Shown: positions 26,134 to 35,339, numbered from the stretch's first letter. The stretch is DNA of 64,000 bases from Oscillospiraceae bacterium (GCA_910574995.1 CAJTCS010000005.1:186001-250000); one strand, 5' to 3'. Translations and numbers: made by a program. Notes: a model not told the origin generated them from the sequence alone.

Positions 26134-26352
26134 TTATTGTGAGCTTTCACTACTTTCACGTTGCTCCTGCTCCTGTTTTAACCGGGCTTTTGCATCCTCC
26201 ACGGTTTCGCCGTCTCTGGTGAGATAGCGATCAACAAAAGCGTCCTCCACTTTTGTATATCCTCCAACGACAGCTTCCTCAATCTTCTCAAATGTGTCTA
26301 CCACTTTCTTGGCGATTTCCTCATTTGCCTTTACAAATTTAGACTGTGCCAT
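26134..26352 (-). CDS. Small phasin-like/DUF protein of the TetR-linked operon
   Basis: 72 residues, MAQSKFVKANEEIAKKVVDT, EEAVVGGYTKVEDAFVDRYL, TRDGETVEDAKARLK and a Glu/Gln/Ser tail. It is amphipathic, helical and cytoplasmic. Short proteins of this pattern are frequent in gut Clostridia beside TetR genes and membrane proteins; the role is unknown. Its start overlaps the end of the preceding membrane-protein gene. Confidence 0.75.
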   Translation of the reverse strand: MAQSKFVKANEEIAKKVVDTFEKIEEAVVGGYTKVEDAFVDRYLTRDGETVEDAKARLKQEQEQRESSESSQ

Positions 26353-27030
26353 GTGTGTTCTTTCTTTCTTGGCCGCTTGTCAAAATTGTAAAAATCCCCA
26401 GCAGCAATATAAACAAGCATACTGATATTCCTGTTAGGCTGTTCATAAGGGCAATATCTTCATTGTCCATTGAACCGAATGATATGAGCATAGAGCGTTG
26501 TAGCTCAGAAGTGATGCAGCTACTTCCGCATATCCGATTGTACGGATAACAACGAGTAACGGGACTGTATTTTTGCGCTGTTTTATGGCCCGTATGACCG
26601 CAACTGTGATTTTATAAAACGTGTACGTTGCAATCGTAATCATAACAATTTCGCGGTGTTTGACTGCGACGTTTTGGGAGAGGCTGATATAGACAATGCC
26701 ACCCAAAATGAAACTCAAAAGAACCAGTAAACCACCGCATAGTTTCGCCACAAAATATTCTGTATCCTCAGAAGCCAAAGACTTGCATTTCCACTCACAT
26801 AGGACAGCAGAAAAACGCATGGAGCTTAAAATTATATAATATGCAAACACTGTTACGAACCACAGGGATTGATTGACTACGCCCAGTGCCCCATGGTAAA
26901 TGGCATACATGATGTTGGCCAGCAGGCCCACAGCGGCAGAGAAAACTGCCCGGAACCGTTGTTCTTGAATAAACCGCCTTCCTAAGTTGGTCCTCTTGAT
27001 TTTTTGGATGGCAGCTTGTTTTGCGTTCAT
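26339..27030 (-). pseudogene. Multi-pass membrane protein, late frameshift
   Basis: From ATG 27030 the frame runs FRAVFSAAVGLLANIMYAIY, SLWFVTVFAYYIILSSMR, AKLCGGLLVLLSFILGGIVY and IATYTFYKITVAVIRAIKQR. Near 26515 the natural sequence moves to another frame as LQRSMLISFGSMDNEDIALM then GISVCLFILLLGIFTILTSG, with the stop at 26339-26341 overlapping the next ATG. The annotated frame instead ends early at 26443. The last membrane helix is therefore lost unless this is a sequencing error. Five to six helices in the intact form. Confidence 0.7.
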
Positions 27031-27398
27031 CCCTTCAAGCCCTTAGTCAAAGGAACCAGGCAGAGCAGGATAACAATACCAGCCAGCCCAATGATGATAC
27101 CGACCACCATTTTGCCCCAGACCATGCAGAAGCACATACCAACCCCCAGCGCCAACGCGCCAATCACACCGACCACGGCTGCAAGAATTGTCTTTGCAGA
27201 AAAGTGGATGGGGGCCTTGTGCTCCATTTTCCGCCAGATCATTACCGTGACCAACCCCAGCAGAAGCCCTACACAGCCGAACACAATCCCCGGCTGGAAC
27301 GCGCCCCACTCCGGGATGAGCGCCATGCACATTCCCAGCGCAAACAGCACTCCGCTCACCGTTCCCATAAGCATCGCAACAAAACTACTTTTCTTCAT
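27027..27398 (-). CDS. Small four-helix membrane protein
   Basis: 123 residues from ATG 27398 with AGGAGG 7 bases upstream. Four hydrophobic segments: SGVLFALGMCMALIPEW, PGIVFGCVGLLLGLVTVMIW, TILAAVVGVIGALALGVGM and VVGIIIGLAGIVILLCLV. Its stop overlaps the next start by 4 bases, so it heads a three-gene operon transcribed away from the TetR gene. Substrate unknown. Confidence 0.75.
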   Translation of the reverse strand: MKKSSFVAMLMGTVSGVLFALGMCMALIPEWGAFQPGIVFGCVGLLLGLVTVMIWRKMEHKAPIHFSAKTILAAVVGVIGALALGVGMCFCMVWGKMVVGIIIGLAGIVILLCLVPLTKGLKG

Positions 27399-27423
27399 TT
27401 GAGTACCTCCTTTAAGGCAACAG

Positions 27424-27452
27424 TTGATTGTTTATTGCAAGAATAGTATAAT
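27424..27452 (+). promoter_or_regulatory. tetR promoter and operator region
   Basis: TTGATT at 27424-27429, 17-base spacer, TATAAT at 27447-27452, reading toward the TetR gene. ATCAACA at about 27473 and TGTTGGAT at about 27492 form a partial palindrome just upstream of the gene, a plausible TetR operator between the divergent units. Confidence 0.5.
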
Positions 27453-27514
27453 GGAACCGAAAATCAAAAGCAATCAACAATGTTTGCACAGATGTTGGAT
27501 TAAAGGAGATTTCC

Positions 27515-28054
27515 ATGAATACAAAAAATAATCGGCGTAAACGAGCCTCTATGCAGAAAATTGAACAGGTTTTAGTGGAGCTTCTGCAAACGAAAGAACT
27601 AAATCAAATCAGCGTGTCTGATATATGCAAAAGAGCTGGCCTAAACCGCAGTACCTTTTACGCAAACTATGTGGATATATACGGGCTGGCTGACGCAATA
27701 CGGGAGAAGCTGGAGGCCCAGGTTGCGGAGCTATACAAGGATGAGGTTGAACAAGGATTTAACTCCAATAATTACTTGATATTATTCCAGCACATAGCAC
27801 AAAACCAGATTTTTTATCGCACGTACTTTAAGCTGGGATATGATGAAAAGCATGAGATTTTGGCCTATGACCATAATCTCGCAAAGAAACACCTTGATAA
27901 CCGTTTTATTGAATACCACATGGAATTTTTTAAGAGCGGACTTACAAAAATTATTAAGCTGTGGCTACAAAACGGCTGCAAGGAAACTCCCGAAGAAATG
28001 TTTGAAATTGTAAAAAGCGAATACCGGGGACGGGAAGAAATTTTTGCGGAATAG
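27515..28054 (+). CDS. TetR-family regulator
   Basis: 179 residues. The N-terminal HTH reads QKIEQVLVELLQTKELNQIS then VSDICKRAGLNRSTFYANYV, typical of the TetR_N fold, followed by an all-helical ligand domain of the TetR_C_7 kind (YRTYFKLGYDEKHEILAYDH). AAGGAG precedes the ATG. Divergent placement suggests that it represses the membrane operon at 27398-26134. Confidence 0.88.
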   Translation: MNTKNNRRKRASMQKIEQVLVELLQTKELNQISVSDICKRAGLNRSTFYANYVDIYGLADAIREKLEAQVAELYKDEVEQGFNSNNYLILFQHIAQNQIFYRTYFKLGYDEKHEILAYDHNLAKKHLDNRFIEYHMEFFKSGLTKIIKLWLQNGCKETPEEMFEIVKSEYRGREEIFAE

Positions 28055-28064
28055 TTTACAAAAG

Positions 28065-28096
28065 GAACAGGGGACATACAGCGATGTCCCCTGTTC
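28065..28096 (+). terminator. 13-bp hairpin after tetR
   Basis: GAACAGGGGACAT and ATGTCCCCTGTTC with a 6-base loop, just downstream of the tetR stop. There is no T run, so the terminator function is probable rather than certain. Confidence 0.5.
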
Positions 28097-28174
28097 ACAA
28101 GGAATAATTGTCAGCAGCTCCGCTTAAATTTTTGTGGGCTTGTCCATCTCAGTGACGTCATTTTCCCCTCCCTA

Positions 28175-29182
28175 GGATGCCGGTTCGTATCGGTTCTGGA
28201 CTGCCTGGACAGCGAGGGGGACAACACCGATATGCTGCACTTCCGCAGTCTGATGAATGACTACCATCTCAAGGACCTGTCCAGCAAGGTCAAGTCGGTG
28301 CTTCATGCCAAGAAGAAAAGCGGCCAGTATCTTGCCGCCTACGCTCCCTACGGATACCGCAAGAGCGAGGAGGACAGACACAAGCTGGTCATTGACGGGG
28401 AATCCGCCGCTGTTGTGCGGCAGATATTCCAGATGCGTCAGTCCGGCATGGCCTATGGGAAAATCGCTGCTGCTTTGAATGAGAAAGGGATTCTCCCTCC
28501 CCGCTGGTACTGGGCGGTCCATTACGGAAATGGCAGCTGCAAGTATTCCCGGCTGTGGGCTTACGCAACCGTCCGAAGCCTTCTGAACGATGATGTTTAT
28601 GCCGGTACGCTCACACAGAACTGCACCGGTTCCCGTTCCTATAAGGATAAGACCATGATAAGGAAACCGGAATCGGAATGGATTTCCCATGAGGGCGCGC
28701 ACGAGGCGATTATCGGGCCGGAGCTGTGGGAGGCTGTCCAGAAAATCAATCAGGCGGCGAAACAGATTTCCGCTAACAATACGCCGCCCCAAGCATCTCT
28801 GTTTACCGGAAAGCTGGTCTGCGCGGACTGCGGGCATCCTCTGGTTGCCGCCCGCGAAACACAGCGCCGGAAAAATGGCACTGTCAAGCACTATACTTCT
28901 TATTTCTGCTCCCGGTTTGCCACTACCGGACACAGCATCTGCTCCTGGCACCGGATTTTTGAGATCAGCTTGAAAAACCTGGTGCTGAGTGAAATCCGGG
29001 CGCATGGAAAAGCGGTTGCAGCCGATGAAGCCGCTGTACTGGATAAGCTGAAACAGCACATCCAATCCGCAAGCGCCGCGCAACAAGAGGACTGCCGACA
29101 GGAAATCAGCCGTTTGCGGCGGCGTTTGGAGGAACTGGAACAGATCACCGCAAAACTTTATGAAGATATGTATTCCAAAACA
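28175..29182 (+). pseudogene. Large serine recombinase A, both ends lost
   Basis: An open frame from about 28175 reads CRFVSVLDCLDSEGDNTDML, then YHLKDLSSKVKSVLHAKKKS, APYGYRKSEEDRHKLVIDGE, the zinc-ribbon CADCGHPLVAAR...YFCSRF, and a coiled coil RRRLEELEQITAKLYEDMYS. The N-terminal catalytic domain with its nucleophilic serine is missing except for its last strand, and the frame is cut at about 29182 where MATE-transporter sequence begins. Typical of TnpX/Tn4451-like recombinases of Clostridia. Confidence 0.85.
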
Positions 29183-29429
29183 GCTTGCAGGCAATGGGAG
29201 CCGCAGTTTCCGCTTTGATCATCAACATCAGCAGGCAGGGATTGATTTACATTCCATTGCTGTATGTTATGAATAGCATATTAGGGTGAATGGACTCCTT
29301 TGGGCACAGCCCGTTGCGGATGTTCTTTCATTAATCCTAGCAGTCATTCTGTATTATGTTACTTATGGAAGAAAAGTTCGTCAGACGAAAGGAATTGTTG
29401 AGAATACCGCTAAATTGCCAAACGCATAA
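29183..29429 (+). pseudogene. MATE multidrug transporter, C-terminal fragment
   Basis: The frame LQAMGAAVSALIINISRQGL followed by IYIPLLYVMNSILG, and after a one-base shift NGLLWAQPVADVLSLILAVI, is the last two helices of a MepA/NorM-type MATE efflux pump, stopping at 29427-29429. Everything upstream has been replaced by recombinase A. Confidence 0.75.
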
Positions 29430-29536
29430 GGTGATACAACAAAAAGGATTTGTCAGTGTATCTTCTCAAATATAGGAGATATTTGATACATCAATAAATA
29501 GCCGACACAATACGGCTGAGGAAAGGAGCAAGCAAT

Positions 29537-30710
29537 ATGAAAAGTAGTTTAAGTAGAAGTGTGTCAATCGTAGGGGTGGGCTGTACCCGTATGGGAACAC
29601 TCACAGAATCCCCCTGGCTTGCAGGGCTGACAGAGAACGAGTTGTTTGCATGGGCTTCTCTTGAGGCAATGAAGGATGCAGGGGTGGAGGGAAAAGACAT
29701 CGACATTCTGTTTCATGGGCAGATTGGAAATGTTTCTTTTTCACGCCTGCTGAATCCTGCAACGGCCTATCAGGATTGGGTAGGAATGCATGGAAAACCT
29801 TGCATCCACCACGAGGAAGCCTGTGGTACAGGGTATGTAGGATTTAATATGGCAGTGATGGCAGTAGCGTCTGGAGCCTGCGACATTGCTTTGACCGGTG
29901 GGGTGGAAGTTCTTTCCACCGTAGCAGATGCAAAAAAACCAAATCATATCCGTGAGGAAGCATCTCATACGTTTAAAATCGGTGCGATTGCAGATATTTT
30001 AGCTGACCCGGCATATTCCAGATTTCCATCTAATATTACCCATAACTCTTTGTTTGAGTACCCGCCTACAGATATATGGAGCGTTATGGAATTACCCTGG
30101 AACAATTTGATGATATGTGCAACGCTTTGGCGGTTCAGGCAAGACGGGCGTCATCCAGACATCCTTTAGCATTTTATCAGACAAAATTTGAAGCAATGGC
30201 AAAGGAAGCAGGATACAGTGATGTTATGGATTATTTAAGACAGGACACATATAACAAAAAAGATCTAAGTATTATCGAAATCATCACAGCTTTGTAACCA
30301 CAGACGGTGCAGCGGCAGTCATTATATGCACAACAGAAATTGCGAAAACATTGAAGCAGCAGCCTATTGAAGTATTGGGAATTAGCGGATCGTCTATGGA
30401 TACACGCCATCCAAGAAACGAAGAAAAGATAACCGCACTGTCAATTCAGAAAGTATATGAGAAAACCGGTGTAAAACCATGTGAAATTGATCTGTTCCAA
30501 ACACAAGATTTGGAAATATTCGATCAAATCGACAGTGCTGAAATTGCCGGATACTTGCCAAAAGGCGAGGGTTGGCGGGCTGCACTGGATGGAAGAACTG
30601 GTTTTGATGGTGACCGGCCAATCAATACAAATGGGGGACGTAGCGGATTCGGCCACGCCTATGCAGCTTCTGGTCTGGCGGATGTTGGAGAAGTCGTACA
30701 GCAAATGTAA
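29537..30710 (+). pseudogene. Thiolase-family protein, two frameshifts, C-terminus lost
   Basis: A ribosome site GAAAGGAG and ATG 29537 open SLSRSVSIVGVGCTRMGTLT, and the active-site cysteine lies in HHEEACGTGYVGF. After about 30070 the protein continues in another frame (MERYGITLEQFDDMCNALAV), and after about 30285 in a third (TTDGAAAVIICTTEIAKTL, then INTNGGRSGFGHAYAASG with the thiolase histidine loop). It is cut at about 30710 by recombinase B. The family is the SCP-x-like thiolase/acyl-CoA acetyltransferase group. It is metabolic cargo that has lost function. Confidence 0.8.
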
Positions 30711-31859
30711 CGTTTCAGTACCTGATCAGCGAATTTTACAGCCGTGACCTCTCCATCAAGTACAAAACCGCCAAGTATGTGAAATTCCGGCGGGGAGAAT
30801 ACCAGAGTGTGTTATGTCCCTACGGCTACCAGAAAGGCGCGGACGGGCGTATGGAGCCGGATGAGGAAACAGCCCCCAATGTCCGGCTTATCTTTGAACT
30901 GGCAGGGCGCGGCTGTACTTCCAGCGAAATCATTCAGGAACTGTACGAGCGCAAAATCCCCACACCAGGCGAATACAAAGCATCCAAGGGAAGAAAGATT
31001 CACGATATTTCCAGAACCCATCAGATTTGGCAGAGATCGACCATTCGGAACATCTTGCTGGATGAACGCTACATTGGCACTTATGTCATGGGCAGGAAAC
31101 AGGTGGTCGAGGTGGGGAGCAGCCGGGTACGGAACCGTAATGAAAGCGAATGGTTCAGGATTCCCGACCACCATCCGGCCATCATCAGCAAAGAGCTGTT
31201 CCAGCGGGTGCAGGAATTAAAGCCGAAGAAACGCTGCATAAAGAAAAACGTCCATCTGTACCCCCTGCGCGGCAAGGTCTTTTGCGGCTGCTGCGGACAC
31301 GCAATGCCGCGCAATCCAAGTAAAAGCCATTTCTTTGTCTGCAAGCATACAGAGGTGGATCAGTCTGCTGCCTGCCACGGCCTGCGGATTGCTGAAAAGG
31401 ACTTAGAAGCAATCCTCTATGAGATTATTTCCAAGCAGGCGCAGGTGATTTTGAACGTGGAGAACCTTTCAAATGCCAGCCTGCTGGATGCTAAGATTGC
31501 AACGCATACGGAATACAGCCAGCGCGTAGAAAGCTGCCTTGACCGGAAACGGGTGCTATATGAGCAAGGTTTTACTGAAAGAGATTACCCTGGGGGACTA
31601 CAAGGCGCAGAAAGCCGATGTGGATGCGGAACTGGAACGGCTGCGGCAAGTCCAGGGCGCACTCTCCGCTGAAATCGCCCAAGCGAAAATGGACGCAAAA
31701 ACAAAAAACGCAAGACTGGAACTGGCGCAGGAAATTTCAGCCGCCAGCGAATTAAATACCGCCCTGGCTGACGCACTGATTGAACGTGTGGATATTCACC
31801 CCGGAAATCAGGTTGATATTGTCTGGAAAATGAAAGACTTCTGTACAGAGGGAATGTGA
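30711..31859 (+). pseudogene. Large serine recombinase B, N-terminus lost, one frameshift
   Basis: Begins near YLISEFYSRDLSIKYKTAKY, then FRRGEYQSVLCPYGYQKG, the recombinase domain NVRLIFELAGRGCTSSEIIQ, the zinc ribbon FCGCCGHAMPRN...FFVCKH and a frameshift near 31566 (one extra G) after CLDRKRVLYEQ. The next frame VLLKEITLGDYKAQKADVDA ends naturally at 31857-31859 (DALIERVDIHPGNQ). The catalytic domain is absent. It differs in sequence from recombinase A, so two separate elements were involved. Confidence 0.85.
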
Positions 31860-31933
31860 TGGGGCGCAAAATCGGCCTTAAAAACTCTGGAATTTCTTAA
31901 AAAACTTTTTGTCTTGTGCTTGACATACGGGTG

Positions 31934-32801
31934 ACGCAACATATGCGCCCTCACCTCGCAGGGGGCCTCTCGCCTGACGATATCCCACATCCGCCGAAAG
32001 CCGCTCTGGGTCATGGGTTCGCCTGACGCGCGGGTGACAACATAGAGCCCGAGGTGCGGTGTCTCACTGAGGATTGCTTGAAGCGGCTGGGGGATGGGTA
32101 CCGTGCGGTGGGAGGATTTGTTTTTGAGCTCCTGGGAGGCGTCCACCAATGTGCCCACAAAGGCCATTGAGCGGTTCACCGTCAGCTTATCCCCCTGGAT
32201 GTCACTCCATTGCAGGCCCAGAGCCTCCTCCCGGCGCAGGCCGCAGTACAGGCACAACCCCACAAAGCACCGGGCCCGCGGGTCGCTGAGGCTTTCCATA
32301 AGGGCCTCCTGCTCCTCCAGAGTGAGGTGTGTCTTTTTCTGGGGTTTGGCGTGGGGTGTGGTCTTGATACCCTCGGTAGGGTCAGAGATAATCAAGCCGT
32401 TCTGTCGGGCCGTGGTGAACAGCTGCCGCATGGTGAGTAATACCTTGTGCTGCATGGAGTCAGACAGCGCGGCCACCCCTTTCATCACCTGCTGGATATA
32501 CATCGGGCGCACGTCCCGGAGCTTCTGAGTGGCGAGATACGGCAGGATGTGTACATTAATAGGCGTTGCGGTACATTGCCTGGGTGTTGGCTCGGAGGTC
32601 GCTCTTGTAGGTGGCAAACCACGTCTTCGCCCACTTGTCCACCGTGGTGGCGTCCCCCACCACCAGCCCCTGCCGATCCTGATCCCGGAGGGCGTCGGCG
32701 GCCTGGTTCACCTCGGCAATGGTGCGGCTATATACCAGCTTCTGCCGTCCGTCCAATAGAGTAACTTTTTTCTGATAGCGTCCGTCCTTTCGTTTTTTCA
32801 T
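31934..32801 (-). pseudogene. Phage-type tyrosine integrase, frameshifted and without catalytic tyrosine
   Basis: ATG 32801 starts MKKRKDGRYQKKVTLLDGRQ, and the SAM-like domain is reached through an extra T near 32564 (NAY then NVHILPYLATQKLRDVRP). The core shows the catalytic Arg in LCLYCGLRREEALGL and RAHMLRH, but the sequence breaks off at that histidine motif, so the C-terminal Tyr is missing. The N-terminus is duplicated at 33517-33661. It is the presumed integrase of the element carrying the small cassettes to its right. Confidence 0.85.
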
Positions 32802-32965
32802 AAAATAAAAAACCGTCCTTTCCGCAAGAGAAAATACGTTCCCTCTTGCTTTTCAGGGCGGGATGGGGTACAATATCATTGTGGAAAGTTGGATTTGCAA
32901 CACAAATTCAATCTTTTTGTGATGATGTGCCCTACCCGGCCTCATTGTTTGCCGCCCCCCTGTGT

Positions 32966-32993
32966 GTTCAGGCGTTCGCCCCAATGAACGCCC
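32966..32993. repeat. Hairpin upstream of the integrase (copy 1)
   Basis: GGCGTTC/GAACGCC with an 8-base loop, between the RHH gene at 33010 and the integrase. It is a weaker version of the 13-bp hairpin at 33846-33877. Confidence 0.5.
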
Positions 32994-33009
32994 GCACCGG
33001 GGGCGGCTT

Positions 33010-33195
33010 TTATTTTTCCAAAGCATCAAGTGCTCTGGCAAGTAGTTCTGACATACTGATGCTTTCTTTTTCTTTATAGGCTTGTATGCGTTCGGCAAGT
33101 TCTGGTTTTACTTGTACCGTTATTGCTTTATAAGCTTTTTGATTGTATCGGCGCTTTACAGCCGTGCTGGTATGTGTCTTCCGTTTTGCTTCCAT
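33010..33195 (-). CDS. Ribbon-helix-helix protein, cassette 1
   Basis: 61 residues from ATG 33195, preceded by GGAGGG. KAYKAITVQVKPELAERIQA (the strand and first helix) and SISMSELLARALDALE (second helix) are the Arc/MetJ-type fold. Such proteins bind palindromic operators as dimers. It is the downstream gene of a two-gene unit whose promoter contains the palindrome CATACT-N6-AGTATG, its likely own operator. Confidence 0.8.
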   Translation of the reverse strand: MEAKRKTHTSTAVKRRYNQKAYKAITVQVKPELAERIQAYKEKESISMSELLARALDALEK

Positions 33196-33243
33196 AGCTT
33201 CCCTCCAGGTGCGAAAAAGGCGGCGGCAAGTGCCGCCCTTTTC

Positions 33244-33408
33244 CTACTGCTGTTCTTTTGTTTCGCTTTCTTCTTTAAGCCCTGCGGAATGTTTGCGGAT
33301 TTCTTCGTTCATTTTCCTGACTTCTTCCATGTTGCTACATTTGTCAGTAGCGGTAGTGATGAGCCACGCGATAAACTGCATTTGCTTGTCTGTCATATTT
33401 GTTACCAT
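33244..33408 (-). CDS. Small helical protein, upstream gene of cassette 1
   Basis: 54 residues from ATG 33408 (AGGAGG 7 bases upstream): MVTNMTDKQMQFIAWLITTA, then a charged helix ending KEESETKEQQ. It occupies the same position as the 48-residue proteins of cassettes 2-4 but is not similar to them. No known domain. Confidence 0.65.
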   Translation of the reverse strand: MVTNMTDKQMQFIAWLITTATDKCSNMEEVRKMNEEIRKHSAGLKEESETKEQQ

Positions 33409-33454
33409 TTCCTTTCCTCCTGCTTGTCTAGGTCTTGCCCCCTTGACTGTCATT

Positions 33455-33483
33455 ATTATACCATACTCCTTGTAGTATGTCAA
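33455..33483 (-). promoter_or_regulatory. Promoter and operator of cassette 1
   Basis: On the minus strand TTGACA (33478-33483), 17 bases, TATAAT (33455-33460): a perfect consensus. The spacer holds CATACT-N6-AGTATG (33462-33479 including part of the -35). Confidence 0.75.
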
Positions 33484-33516
33484 CCTCTTTTCTCAAACTA
33501 TTTTTCAAAACAGTCC

Positions 33517-33661
33517 CCACCACCAGTCCCTGCCGATCCTGATCCCGGAGGGCGTCGGCGGCCTGGTTCACCTCGGCAATGGTGCGGCTATATACCATCC
33601 TCTGTCGGCCATCTGGCAGCGTGACTTTTTTCTGATAGCGTCCGTCCTTTCGTTTTTTCAT
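33517..33661 (-). pseudogene. N-terminal fragment of a second integrase copy
   Basis: MKKRKDGRYQKKVTLPDGRQ to QDRQGLVVG, almost identical to the start of the integrase at 32801. It breaks off at about 33515, exactly at the conserved block of cassette 1. The upstream 200 bases also match those of the other copy, so a unit of RHH gene, hairpin and integrase start was duplicated. Confidence 0.85.
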
Positions 33662-33845
33662 AAAATAAAAACCGTCCTTTCTGCAAGGGAAAATACGTTC
33701 CCTTTTGCTTTTCAGGGCGGGATGGGGTACAATATCGTTGTTGGTATTACGGTCAGTTAAGATGTTAGTGCGCATATCAAATTCACTGCACTGCTTAAGT
33801 GATGATGCGCCCTACCCGGCCTCATTGCATGCCGCTCTCGTGTGT

Positions 33846-33877
33846 TCAGGCGTTCGGCACAACGAACGCCTGAACCG
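33846..33877. repeat. 13-bp perfect hairpin upstream of the integrase fragment
   Basis: GTTCAGGCGTTCG, loop of 6, then CGAACGCCTGAAC. It follows the RHH gene of cassette 2 and lacks a T run on either strand, so it may be a processing or protein-binding site rather than a terminator. Confidence 0.6.
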
Positions 33878-33887
33878 GGGGCGGCTT

Positions 33888-34058
33888 TTATTTTTCCATA
33901 TCTGCCCGGATAAGGCCTTTGATATATCCAGCCTTATTGGGGACGCTGGCAAGTTTTTGGATGATATCCTGCTCAGTGTTTTTCATCAGGCGGATATTAA
34001 CATTGACAGTATGTGCCTTATGGTATCTTTCCTGAGGCGTTTCTTTCTTTTCCGACAT
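33888..34058 (-). CDS. Ribbon-helix-helix protein, cassette 2
   Basis: 56 residues: MSEKKETPQERYHKAHTVNV, then NIRLMKNTEQDIIQKLASVP and NKAGYIKGLIRADMEK. The beta strand (TVNVNIRL) and two helices fit the CopG/RHH fold. It is about 90% identical to the cassette 4 protein at 34874 over the first 53 residues. Downstream gene of its cassette; probable autorepressor. Confidence 0.75.
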   Translation of the reverse strand: MSEKKETPQERYHKAHTVNVNIRLMKNTEQDIIQKLASVPNKAGYIKGLIRADMEK

Positions 34059-34115
34059 TTCATCAACTCCAGTGATTCTATACGCAGAATAAGGGGCGGT
34101 TTTTCCGCCCCCTGG

Positions 34116-34262
34116 CTATTTTTGGTCTTTTGCCATTGCGATTTTGTCCAGCAGTTCTACGATTTCTTCAATGGAGTATTCTTGCTTTTCTCCATTCGTA
34201 AAAAGTAGCCGTAACTCATACAGTGTAGCCATCTTTGTGTCTTGCCGTTCTTTCTCTGTCAT
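34116..34262 (-). CDS. 48-residue protein, upstream gene of cassette 2
   Basis: MTEKERQDTKMATLYELRLL, FTNGEKQEYSIEEIVELLDK, IAMAKDQK. Closely related to the product at 34628. A short strand with FTNG followed by a C-terminal amphipathic helix; no known domain. The cassette promoter lies 33 bases upstream. Confidence 0.7.
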   Translation of the reverse strand: MTEKERQDTKMATLYELRLLFTNGEKQEYSIEEIVELLDKIAMAKDQK

Positions 34263-34294
34263 AGTAGGAGCCCCTTTCTTTATAGGATATCTAT

Positions 34295-34323
34295 ATTATA
34301 GCGTGTGTGCCGCACTATATCAA
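34295..34323 (-). promoter_or_regulatory. Promoter of cassette 2
   Basis: Minus strand TTGATA (34318-34323), 17 bases, TATAAT (34295-34300). The spacer and its edges form a partial palindrome, ATAGTGCG to CGCTAT. Confidence 0.7.
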
Positions 34324-34391
34324 TACCTTTTCTCAAATTCTTCCTCAAAACAGCTCTCATCACCCCCCCGCCCCTTGCGGGTGGTGGCTTT

Positions 34392-34571
34392 TTATTTTTC
34401 GTGCGCTGACCGCTCCAAATCTTCACAAATCAGCATTTTTATATATCCCTGCTTACTGGGAACCTCTTGCAAACGTTTCAAAATATCTGCATCGGTATTA
34501 TGGTTCAAGTCCATTACAATTCTTGTTGTATGAGACATTCTCCACGCTTTTTTTGCGGCTGAATCGGCCAT
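34392..34571 (-). CDS. Ribbon-helix-helix protein, cassette 3
   Basis: 59 residues from ATG 34571 (an ATG two codons upstream is also possible): MADSAAKKAWRMSHTTRIVM, DLNHNTDADILKRLQEVPSK, QGYIKMLICEDLERSAHEK. Same fold and gene position as the proteins at 33888 and 34874 but diverged to about 35% identity, as expected if each cassette evolved its own DNA specificity. Confidence 0.7.
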   Translation of the reverse strand: MADSAAKKAWRMSHTTRIVMDLNHNTDADILKRLQEVPSKQGYIKMLICEDLERSAHEK

Positions 34572-34627
34572 CTGCATACCTCTCAAATGTATCAGCGAAA
34601 GGGACGACTTTCGCCGTCCCCGCTGGG

Positions 34628-34777
34628 TTACTGCTGTTGGTCTTTTGCCATCGCAATCTTGTCCAGCAGTTCGACTATTTCCTGTGTGGTGTAGGTGTCT
34701 TTATCACCGTTTGTGAAAATCAGCCGAAGGTCGTAAAGCTGAACTTTTTGAGCCATTTTGACTTCCTGCTCGGTCAT
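34628..34777 (-). CDS. 49-residue protein, upstream gene of cassette 3
   Basis: MTEQEVKMAQKVQLYDLRLI, FTNGDKDTYTTQEIVELLDK, IAMAKDQQQ. Clear paralogue of the protein at 34116. ATG 34777 is favoured by the AGGAG 8 bases upstream over the ATG at 34783. Confidence 0.7.
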   Translation of the reverse strand: MTEQEVKMAQKVQLYDLRLIFTNGDKDTYTTQEIVELLDKIAMAKDQQQ

Positions 34778-34806
34778 TATCATTTCTCCTTTCCTTTAAG
34801 TTGATT

Positions 34807-34837
34807 CTATTACGCCATAGACGTACATCTATGCCAA
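34807..34837 (-). promoter_or_regulatory. Promoter and operator of cassette 3
   Basis: Minus strand TTGGCA (34832-34837) with a -10 near 34807-34814. The spacer is the palindrome CATAGA-N6-TCTATG (34816-34833), with the same 6-6-6 geometry as cassette 1 but different bases. Confidence 0.6.
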
Positions 34838-34873
34838 TACCTTTTCTCAAATTATTCTTCAAAACAGTTCTCA

Positions 34874-35083
34874 TCACCCACCCCTTGCGCCTTGCGGCCA
34901 GGGGTATTTTTTTATTTTTGCGAGATCTGCACGGATAAGGCTTTTGATATACCCAGCCTTGTTGGGCACGCTTGCCAATTTTTGGATGATATCTTGTTCT
35001 GTGTTTTTCATCAAGCGGATATTAACATTGACAGTATGTGATTTATTATAACGCTCTTGGGGTGTTTCCTTTTTATCTTGCAT
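34874..35083 (-). CDS. Ribbon-helix-helix protein, cassette 4
   Basis: 69 residues: MQDKKETPQERYNKSHTVNV, NIRLMKNTEQDIIQKLASVP, NKAGYIKSLIRADL, and a tail KIKKYPWPQGARGG that is encoded by the terminator-like hairpin because the stop codon seen in the cassette 2 paralogue has been lost. Confidence 0.75.
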   Translation of the reverse strand: MQDKKETPQERYNKSHTVNVNIRLMKNTEQDIIQKLASVPNKAGYIKSLIRADLAKIKKYPWPQGARGG

Positions 35084-35132
35084 GACGCAACTCCTTTATC
35101 ACGGAAATCAGGGCGGGGAACCCCGCCCTGAT

Positions 35133-35279
35133 TTACTGCTGTGCCCCGATGATGTAAGCATCGATTAAACTTTTGATTTCGTCCGCGGTATAGGTCTTAT
35201 CCGGCTCCTTGTCTATGATTTTCGTCAAATCGTAGGCCATAGATTTGAGGACGTCCAATCTTTCCTTTTCAGTAGGCAT
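35133..35279 (-). CDS. 48-residue protein, upstream gene of cassette 4
   Basis: MPTEKERLDVLKSMAYDLTK, IIDKEPDKTYTADEIKSLID, AYIIGAQQ. Shares length, position and the central YTxDEI pattern with the cassette 2 and 3 proteins. AAGGGG lies 8 bases before ATG 35279. Confidence 0.65.
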   Translation of the reverse strand: MPTEKERLDVLKSMAYDLTKIIDKEPDKTYTADEIKSLIDAYIIGAQQ

Positions 35280-35310
35280 TGATTTCACCCCTTTCCTTTA
35301 ATGTATCTAT

Positions 35311-35339
35311 ATTATACCGTATATGCCGCAGTACGTCAA
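35311..35339 (-). promoter_or_regulatory. Promoter of cassette 4
   Basis: Minus strand TTGACG (35334-35339), 17 bases, TATAAT (35311-35316). Spacer edges TACTG and CGGTA are partly palindromic. Confidence 0.7.
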
